NCBI GenBank assembly: GCA_030625445.1
Contig: DAOUQU010000060.1
Span: 1 to 8,340 of the forward strand
DNA from: Gammaproteobacteria bacterium
GTDB lineage: Bacteria; Pseudomonadota; Gammaproteobacteria; Chromatiales; Chromatiaceae
Length of the DNA stretch: 8,340 nucleotides
Direction of reading: 5' to 3'
The notes beneath the pieces were generated by a model. The model ran no database searches. It had not been told where the DNA came from and was given only the letters and a program-made list of their open reading frames with translations. The number at the start of each line of letters is the position of its first letter. The stretch's first letter is position 1. Shown in pieces: positions 1-4,274 of this stretch. Made by a program: the position numbers and the translations under genes.

Positions 1-1799
1 ATACGCATCGCAGTTTTGAACTGGCCGACAACGGCATGATCTTCGAACCCCAGACCGACCTGATGATCGCCAACTATATCGCCAACTATATTATTCAAAA
101 CAAGGCGTATGATAAGAAATTCCTCGATGACCACGTCAATATCAAGAAGACTGTCACAGATATTGGCTACGGTTTGAGACCCGAGCATCCGTTGGAGCAA
201 AAAGCCAAGAATTCCGGCAAAGGAAAATTGTCCGGAATGACCTTTGACGAGTATGCAGAGGCTGTATCCAAGTACACCCTCGAATACACATCAGAACATT
301 CAAAAGTTCCTGCTGACAAGCTGGAGCGCCTGGCGAAGCTCTATGCCGATCCCAAGATAAAAATCATGTCCCTGTGGACCATGGGCATGAACCAGCATAC
401 GCGTGGCGTGTGGATGAATGGCCTGGTTTACAACATCCACCTGCTGATGGGAAAGATTGCAGAACCCGGCAATAGCCCCTTCTCCCTGACAGGCCAGCCA
501 TCAGCCTGCGGCACGGCGCGTGAAGTCGGCACCTTTGCGCACAGACTGCCTGCCGATCTGGTGGTGAAAAAACCGGAGCATCGCGCCGTTGCCGAAAAAA
601 TCTGGAAACTGCCAGCAGACACCATCAACCCCAAGGTCGGTTTCCATGCAGTCCTGATGCAGCGAATGCTGAAAGACGAAAAAATGAACTGCTACTGGCA
701 GCAGTGCAATAACAATATGCAGGCCGGCCCGAATATCAATGAAGAGATGCTGCCGGGTTGGAGAAATCCAAACAACTTCATTACGGTTTCAGACCCCTAC
801 CCAACCGTTTCAGCTATTTCCGCCGATTTGATCCTGCCTACTGCTATGTGGGCGGAGAAAGAGGGGGCCTTCGGCAACGCCGAGCGGCGTACCCAGTTCT
901 GGCGTCAACAGGTTGATGCGCCCGGTGAGTCACAGTCTGATTTGTGGCAAATCATGGAGTTTTCCAAACGCTTCACGGTCGAAGAGGCCTGGGGCGAGGA
1001 ACTGGTTGCCAAGATGCCGGAGTACAAGGGCAAAACGCTCTACCAGGTGCTGTTCAAAAACGGGCAGGTGGATAAATTCCCCTACAAGAGTGACACGGTT
1101 CAGGATGACGATAACAATATTTATCAGAATGACGAGTCCAAGCACTTCGGCTATTACGTTCAAAAAGGTCTTTTTGAAGAGTATCGTCGCTTCCAGACCG
1201 AAGGCGGCAAGCCGGGGCATGACCAGGCGCCCTTTGATACCTATCACAAGGTGCGTGGGTTGCGCTGGCCTGTGGTAGATGGTAAAGAGACCCTGTGGCG
1301 TTATAGAGAGGGTTACGATCCCTTCGTCAAGAAGCTCAACCCGGATGTCAAGAAAGGCGACGTCTATTTTTATGGCAAAAAAGATGGCAAGGCCAACCTG
1401 ATTTTCGCTCCCTATGAGCCGCCCGCCGAAACACCCAATGAGGAGTTCGACCTGTGGTTATGCACCGGACGTGTGCTGGAGCACTGGCACACGGGATCGA
1501 TGACCAACCGTGTGCCCGAGTTGCATCGAGCTGTGCCCGATGCCCTGGTTTATATGAACCCGGGTGATGCGCGTGAGCGGGGGCTTAGAAATGGCGCAAA
1601 AGTCAAAATCATCAGTCCCCGGGGAGAGATAACCACACGGGTTAATGTTCGCGGTCGCAACAAGACACCCAAAGGAATGGCATTTATCGCTTTCTTTGAT
1701 GCGCGCCGCCTGGTGAATAAGTTAGTTTTGGACGCAACCGACCCCTTGTCGAAAGAGACGGACTATAAAAAGTGCGTCGTTAAAATCGTAGCGGCGTAG
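1..1799 (+). CDS. napA: Periplasmic nitrate reductase catalytic subunit NapA (5' truncated by window edge)
   Basis: NapA reduces nitrate to nitrite in the periplasm at a Mo-bis-MGD centre, taking electrons from NapB. The frame is open from base 3 (Thr-His-Arg-Ser-Phe-Glu...) to TAG at 1797-1799, giving about 598 residues. The family is usually about 830, so roughly 230 N-terminal residues are missing: the Tat signal, the [4Fe-4S] cysteines and the Mo-ligand Cys. The ATG at 36 is internal. Stretches I recognise as NapA include WTMGMNQHTRGVW (nt ~375-415), SPFSLTGQPSACGTAREVG (nt ~474-530), FGNAERRTQFW (nt ~870-903), WLCTGRVLEHWHTGSM (nt ~1454-1503) and DATDPLSKETDYKKC near the end, all typical of the molybdopterin-binding core and C-terminal cap. 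The reading frame is intact. napB follows 12 nt downstream. The identification is firm; regulation cannot be judged because the promoter lies outside. Confidence 0.97.
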   Translation, partial: THRSFELADNGMIFEPQTDLMIANYIANYIIQNKAYDKKFLDDHVNIKKTVTDIGYGLRPEHPLEQKAKNSGKGKLSGMTFDEYAEAVSKYTLEYTSEHSKVPADKLERLAKLYADPKIKIMSLWTMGMNQHTRGVWMNGLVYNIHLLMGKIAEPGNSPFSLTGQPSACGTAREVGTFAHRLPADLVVKKPEHRAVAEKIWKLPADTINPKVGFHAVLMQRMLKDEKMNCYWQQCNNNMQAGPNINEEMLPGWRNPNNFITVSDPYPTVSAISADLILPTAMWAEKEGAFGNAERRTQFWRQQVDAPGESQSDLWQIMEFSKRFTVEEAWGEELVAKMPEYKGKTLYQVLFKNGQVDKFPYKSDTVQDDDNNIYQNDESKHFGYYVQKGLFEEYRRFQTEGGKPGHDQAPFDTYHKVRGLRWPVVDGKETLWRYREGYDPFVKKLNPDVKKGDVYFYGKKDGKANLIFAPYEPPAETPNEEFDLWLCTGRVLEHWHTGSMTNRVPELHRAVPDALVYMNPGDARERGLRNGAKVKIISPRGEITTRVNVRGRNKTPKGMAFIAFFDARRLVNKLVLDATDPLSKETDYKKCVVKIVAA

Positions 1800-1805
1800 G
1801 AGGAG
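1798..1805 (+). promoter_or_regulatory. Strong Shine-Dalgarno of napB overlapping the napA stop
   Basis: The sequence AGGAGGAG ends 6 nt before the napB ATG at 1812 and begins inside the napA TAG codon (1797-1799). It fixes the napB start and suggests translational coupling of napA and napB on one transcript. Confidence 0.8.
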
Positions 1806-1811
1806 TTAAAA

Positions 1812-2240
1812 ATGAAAAAGATGACACTTGCACTTTCATGCGGCCTGCTCACTGTTGCCCTCCAGGCAACAACAGTATGGGCGGATCCTCTCTATTCATT
1901 GCGAGGCAACGTTGATGTCAATGAGATATCAGAGATGATACCAAACCGGCGCTCGATGGCCGTGGATGGCGGTATAGAGGTAACATTTGAAGATCAGCCG
2001 CCGGTGATCCCGCATGGCATCGATAAAACACGCATCACTCTGAACGAAAACAGCTGCTTGAGCTGTCATGGCAAAGCCTATTCGAAAACAGAGAATGCAG
2101 TTGAGCCACCTAAAAGTCATTACAAGACACGCGAAGGAAAAAAACTCAAACAGATCTCTACCGGACGCTACTTCTGTACCCAGTGTCACGTCCCCCAGGC
2201 CTATACAGAGGCCCTGGTCGACAATGATTTTAAAAACTAG
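1812..2240 (+). CDS. napB: Periplasmic nitrate reductase diheme cytochrome c subunit NapB
   Basis: NapB is the small electron-transfer subunit that passes electrons to NapA in the periplasm. The product is 142 residues, close to the usual ~150. It has a Sec signal peptide (MKKM, hydrophobic stretch to about residue 23, likely cleavage after VWA at 24). Two c-type heme sites are visible: C82-L-S-C-H86 and C122-T-Q-C-H126, the latter in the typical RYFCTQCHVPQA context. H68 (in PPVIPHG) and H103 (in KSHY) are the expected distal heme ligands by family knowledge. The start is set by a strong Shine-Dalgarno 6 nt upstream. It lies directly between napA and a tetraheme cytochrome gene 26 nt downstream, so the three are almost certainly one operon. 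No napGH genes separate it from napA. Confidence 0.96.
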   Translation: MKKMTLALSCGLLTVALQATTVWADPLYSLRGNVDVNEISEMIPNRRSMAVDGGIEVTFEDQPPVIPHGIDKTRITLNENSCLSCHGKAYSKTENAVEPPKSHYKTREGKKLKQISTGRYFCTQCHVPQAYTEALVDNDFKN

Positions 2241-2254
2241 TCTGGCTTACGTTT

Positions 2255-2258
2255 GGAG
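2255..2258 (+). promoter_or_regulatory. Shine-Dalgarno of the tetraheme cytochrome gene
   Basis: GGAG sits 8 nt before the ATG at 2267 within the 26-nt napB/tetraheme gap. It supports that start, and therefore a protein beginning with a signal-peptide-like N-terminus and not a longer anchored form. Confidence 0.6.
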
Positions 2259-2266
2259 AACTATCA

Positions 2267-2770
2267 ATGAATAACACAACAAGTAAAGGGCGCCATGTGC
2301 TCTCCTCGATTGCACTGCTGACATTTGGACTTTTTTGCTCATCTTTCGCGCTGGCTGAAGATTTAAAAGAGCTTCAGGATTGCGAGTCATGTCATACGGT
2401 ACAGACAGACGACTTCCACGCCAGTGTGCATTACATCAATCGTTCCGGCGTTCAGGCCGGATGCAACAACTGTCACGCACACCTACAGCACAAGGCTGGC
2501 AAAGAGACGAGCAAAGATGTTCAAAAGCCTCGTATCGAGATGGCCCTGAGCGAATGGAAACGCATGAAGGAGAATGAATCCAAAGAGTGTCAGACCTGCC
2601 ACTCCCATATGGCGATGGATCTGGCCAAACAGGAGCCTCGCAGCGTCGAAAGACACGAGGAGAGTTTCAAGAACGGTGAAACTTCCTGCATCGATTGCCA
2701 TAAAGGAATTTCACACCAGCTTCCTTCCGACTGGAAGACTATCGCTGAAAAAGCAGGCCTGCAAAAGTAA
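2267..2770 (+). CDS. Short tetraheme NapC/NirT-family cytochrome c, probably soluble
   Basis: The 167-residue product has four CxxCH heme sites (C39-H43, C66-H70, C108-H112, C141-H145). The family context is clear: ASVHYINRSGVQAGC before heme 2, EWKRMKENESKEC before heme 3, KQEPRSVERHEE after it, and SCIDCHKGISHQLP at heme 4. NapC normally sits in the inner membrane and passes quinol electrons to NapB-NapA. Three points differ from my recollection of E. coli NapC. The N-terminus (residues ~11-30, ending SFALA-ED) reads as a cleavable Sec signal, with heme 1 only nine residues after the predicted cut. Heme 1 is followed by Thr-Val, not the x-Met of the CxxCHxM quinol-oxidising heme. The heme 2-3 linker is ~18 residues shorter. 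It could be a soluble shuttle (NapM-like in role) or a divergent NapC; the symbol is left empty for that reason. It is the last gene of the nap operon here. Confidence 0.85.
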   Translation: MNNTTSKGRHVLSSIALLTFGLFCSSFALAEDLKELQDCESCHTVQTDDFHASVHYINRSGVQAGCNNCHAHLQHKAGKETSKDVQKPRIEMALSEWKRMKENESKECQTCHSHMAMDLAKQEPRSVERHEESFKNGETSCIDCHKGISHQLPSDWKTIAEKAGLQK

Positions 2771-2777
2771 CTCTTCA

Positions 2778-2806
2778 AATCCCCTCTCCATCCGGGAGAG
2801 GGGATT
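2778..2806. terminator. Perfect 12-bp hairpin between convergent nap and toxin genes
   Basis: The arm AATCCCCTCTCC (2778-2789) pairs exactly with GGAGAGGGGATT (2795-2806) around a 5-nt loop. It begins 8 nt after the tetraheme gene stop and lies 24 nt beyond the stop of the oppositely oriented PIN gene. No run of T follows on either strand beyond TT/TTT, so it is not a textbook intrinsic terminator. Its position between convergent genes suggests transcript 3'-end formation or protection on both strands. Confidence 0.6.
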
Positions 2807-2830
2807 CAAGACAAGCGTCTCATCTCTTCG

Positions 2831-3247
2831 TTAAATCCATAACCGCTCGAATGCACCGCCATCAGCGAAGCGGTAAGCGGAAAAATCCCGCACATCGACA
2901 GTCAACACCTGCCTGATTTTGCATAAATCAGCCATAGTCACTAAAACCGCATCAGTGAAATCAGGTTTGAGATTCTGGTATTTCTCCAGCGTATTGCGAA
3001 TGAGCGGCAAATCCTGTGCTGTGATTTCGTGCATGACAACAGCTCCGCGTTCAAGCCACCGAATGAGCGCCTGCTTGCCATCACCATTCAAGAAAAAACA
3101 AGCCTCGACAATAACGGGCCAGATGGAGTGCATATCCAGCTCCTTGTGCTTTTCTAAAAATTCCATAGCTGCAGCATGATGGGAATCATTGCGGGCAAAA
3201 AGTGCAACCAAAAATCCGGTATCAATCCATGTGGCCGTGTTTGTCAC
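2831..3247 (-). CDS. PIN-domain toxin (VapC-like ribonuclease) of a type II toxin-antitoxin pair
   Basis: The product is 138 residues, the normal length of a single PIN domain. PIN toxins are Mg-dependent RNases held inactive by a cognate antitoxin. Acidic residues fall at the expected places: D9 in WIDTGFLVALF, E48 in PVIVEACFFL, D96/D99 in LKPDFTDAVLV, and D118 (with D121) in VLTVDVRDFSAYRF. The start is GTG at 3247, supported by GGGAG at 3255-3259 with 7-nt spacing; no ATG in frame occurs before residue 28. The gene overlaps the upstream antitoxin gene by 26 nt in another frame, typical of tightly coupled TA pairs. The RNA target cannot be deduced. A PIN protein of another role is possible but unlikely given its partner. 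Confidence 0.88.
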   Translation of the reverse strand: MTNTATWIDTGFLVALFARNDSHHAAAMEFLEKHKELDMHSIWPVIVEACFFLNGDGKQALIRWLERGAVVMHEITAQDLPLIRNTLEKYQNLKPDFTDAVLVTMADLCKIRQVLTVDVRDFSAYRFADGGAFERLWI

Positions 3248-3479
3248 GCAGTGACTCCCAAATTTTTCTCTTCAATGGATCCGCGGGTGCATTTGCAAGT
3301 TCACCGGCGCCAAACAAATCAGCCCCCAGGGTGTAGGGGGAGCGCTCTTCCTGAACAAGCTTTTGACAAAGCTCATGCACCGCCTGCCTGGCCAGATCAC
3401 TTTTGCTGCGACCGAGACGACGGGCGGTTTTCTCAAGAAACATCTCCTCATCAGCGGTGAGTCTTACCGATAACGTCAT
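3222..3479 (-). CDS. Ribbon-helix-helix (CopG-type) antitoxin
   Basis: This 85-residue protein has a classic RHH N-terminus: a short strand (TLSVRL, residues 2-7), helix A (~DEEMFLEKTARRLG), the turn RSKSD and helix B (LARQAVHELCQKL). Such domains dimerise and bind their own operator. The C-terminal half contains LGADLFG followed by a basic helix (PLKRKIWESLRDKH), a pattern I recognise from CopG-type antitoxins paired with PIN toxins, where the tail covers the toxin active site. The ATG start at 3479 is preceded by AGGAG with 7-nt spacing. It is the first gene of a two-gene operon with the PIN toxin. It most likely represses its own promoter in complex with the toxin, which is inferred from the family. 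Confidence 0.88.
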   Translation of the reverse strand: MTLSVRLTADEEMFLEKTARRLGRSKSDLARQAVHELCQKLVQEERSPYTLGADLFGAGELANAPADPLKRKIWESLRDKHGHMD

Positions 3480-3496
3480 GACTTCACTCCTGTCAT
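3478..3496 (-). promoter_or_regulatory. Antitoxin Shine-Dalgarno within a possible small operator palindrome
   Basis: AGGAG (3487-3491, - strand) is the ribosome binding site of the antitoxin gene. It lies inside an inverted repeat, ATGAC (3478-3482) and GTCAT (3492-3496), separated by 9 nt and including the start codon. RHH antitoxins bind short inverted or direct repeats near their start, so this could be an operator, but five-base arms can arise by chance. Further upstream an AATGT direct repeat and a GATAAT box look promoter-like. The ribosome site is secure; the operator is a weak guess. Confidence 0.35.
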
Positions 3497-3549
3497 ACAG
3501 TATTACATTTTCACATTATCACGCTTATCGTTCATTGGCAACAGGCGTT

Positions 3550-3620
3550 TGATGCGCCTCGTTCCTCTGCACATCCTATAACAATCCATAGGATGTGCAG
3601 AGCGACAGCGAGGCGCATCA
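3550..3620. repeat. Long imperfect hairpin L (REP/BIME-like)
   Basis: The outer stem TGATGCGCCTCG (3550-3561) pairs with 3609-3620, 12 bp. An asymmetric internal bulge has TTC (3562-3564) facing CGACAG (3603-3608). The inner stem CTCTGCACATCCTAT (3565-3579) pairs with 3588-3602, 15 bp. The loop is 8 nt (3580-3587). Each arm can also fold on itself weakly, because GATGCGC near its outer end nearly complements GCACATC near its inner end, as in a pair of inverted REPs making a BIME. The hairpin supplies the TGA stop codon of the RAYT gene at its right edge. Confidence 0.9.
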
Positions 3621-4154
3621 TTTACCAGCATCCACGGACACATCAAAATCTCCTGAATGCGCCCAATCGGCCGGATACACCCCCTCGTTCACATAACGGT
3701 GAAAACTTGAGTGCGGCCAATCGACAACCTGTTTGACACGGCCATGCTTGACGGGGTTCCAGTGAACATAATCCACATGGCAGTTGAAATCGTTCTGATC
3801 CGTAATCATATGCGCCCAGAATCGACGTTGCCACACACCGCGCTCCCGGCGCTGTCGCCTGCTTGTCGAAATCTTCTCATCTCGTGGTATCGCATGGGAG
3901 AAATGCCCTTTGAGCATATTCCAACGAATCGGGTAATCCCCATCTCCTGGCGGTAAGGTCCAGATGCAATGCAGATGATCCGGCATGATGACGACTGCTT
4001 CAATGCGGAAGGGTTTGCGTTCCTTGACATAGGTGAAGGCAGCCCGTAACAGTCCAAGGTTCTCAATCAAAAGGTGACTGTTGTGACGCTTCTGCAGGTT
4101 GACGGTAAAAAACCAGGTGGCGCCGGGCACAAAAAAACGGCGGTAATTTGTCAT
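3618..4154 (-). CDS. REP-associated tyrosine transposase (RAYT, IS200-like HUH/Tyr1 family)
   Basis: RAYTs are single-strand DNA nucleases related to IS200/IS605 TnpA that cut and join REP hairpins. The product is 178 residues with the family order: an N-terminal YRRFFVPGATWFFTVNL, the metal-binding HUH motif H60-L-H62 in VIMPDHLHCIW, VWQRRFWAHMI (~107-117), and the catalytic Tyr129 in DYVHWNPVKHGRV, followed by DWPHSSFHRYV. All expected catalytic residues are present, so it appears active. I chose the ATG at 4154 because AAGGA (4164-4168) lies 9 nt upstream. The frame is open back to 4211, but those extra 19 codons run through hairpin R and carry no family similarity. The TGA stop lies in hairpin L. 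Transcription could come from its own promoter or from read-through of the RND operon; neither is shown. Confidence 0.93.
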   Translation of the reverse strand: MTNYRRFFVPGATWFFTVNLQKRHNSHLLIENLGLLRAAFTYVKERKPFRIEAVVIMPDHLHCIWTLPPGDGDYPIRWNMLKGHFSHAIPRDEKISTSRRQRRERGVWQRRFWAHMITDQNDFNCHVDYVHWNPVKHGRVKQVVDWPHSSFHRYVNEGVYPADWAHSGDFDVSVDAGK

Positions 4155-4163
4155 TTCATTCAA

Positions 4164-4168
4164 TCCTT
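4164..4168 (-). promoter_or_regulatory. Shine-Dalgarno deciding the RAYT start
   Basis: AAGGA on the - strand sits 9 nt before the ATG at 4154. Translation from here gives a protein starting MTNYRRFF, the usual beginning for the family, and excludes hairpin R from the coding region. Confidence 0.6.
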
Positions 4169-4183
4169 GAATTTTCCAATATT

Positions 4184-4264
4184 TGATGCGCCTCGCTGTC
4201 GCTCTGCACATCCTATGAGATATTGATGATCTTTATAGGATGTGCAGAGGAACGAGGCGCATCA
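4184..4264. repeat. Long imperfect hairpin R (REP/BIME-like), inverted copy of L
   Basis: The outer stem (4184-4195 with 4253-4264) and inner stem (4202-4216 with 4235-4249) have the same bases as hairpin L. The bulge is reversed: CTGTCG (4196-4201) faces GAA (4250-4252), so this copy is in the opposite orientation. The loop is 18 nt (4217-4234), unrelated to the 8-nt loop of L, and can add a small AGAT/ATCT stem. It begins 10 nt after the RND permease stop and ends 29 nt before the RAYT start. It may therefore also act as a 3' end structure for the efflux operon, though no T-run follows. Confidence 0.9.
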
Positions 4265-4274
4265 ATCGATGATA

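Larger units (their letters stand above)
3550..4264 (-). mobile_element. RAYT transposase unit bounded by oppositely oriented REP-like hairpins
   Basis: The unit comprises hairpin L (3550-3620), the RAYT gene (3618-4154) and hairpin R (4184-4264). The left arm of L (3550-3579) equals the reverse complement of the right arm of R (4235-4264) over 30 nt. The right arm of L (3588-3620) equals the reverse complement of the left arm of R (4184-4216) over 33 nt. The whole unit is therefore mirror-symmetric around the gene. I see no target-site duplication outside it. This matches the known organisation of REP-associated tyrosine transposases flanked by their REPs, although these hairpins are longer than a single E. 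coli REP. The call as a RAYT-REP unit is strong; mobility is inferred. Confidence 0.82.

Noticed and set aside
2267..2770. Tetraheme gene as a frameshifted remnant of napC
   Set aside because: The frame is continuous, has its own ribosome site and signal peptide, and keeps four intact heme motifs; it reads as a functional short variant.
3176..3460. + strand open frame across the toxin-antitoxin genes
   Set aside because: It overlaps two recognised genes on the - strand and has no motif of its own.
4155..4211. Longer RAYT start at 4211 adding 19 residues
   Set aside because: The extra codons are hairpin R sequence. The ATG at 4154 has a good Shine-Dalgarno and yields the usual family N-terminus.
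3550..4264. Hairpins as terminal inverted repeats of a DDE-type insertion sequence or as a two-repeat CRISPR
   Set aside because: The enzyme has HUH and Tyr motifs, not DDE; there is no visible target duplication. Two inverted hairpins around a gene are not a CRISPR array.
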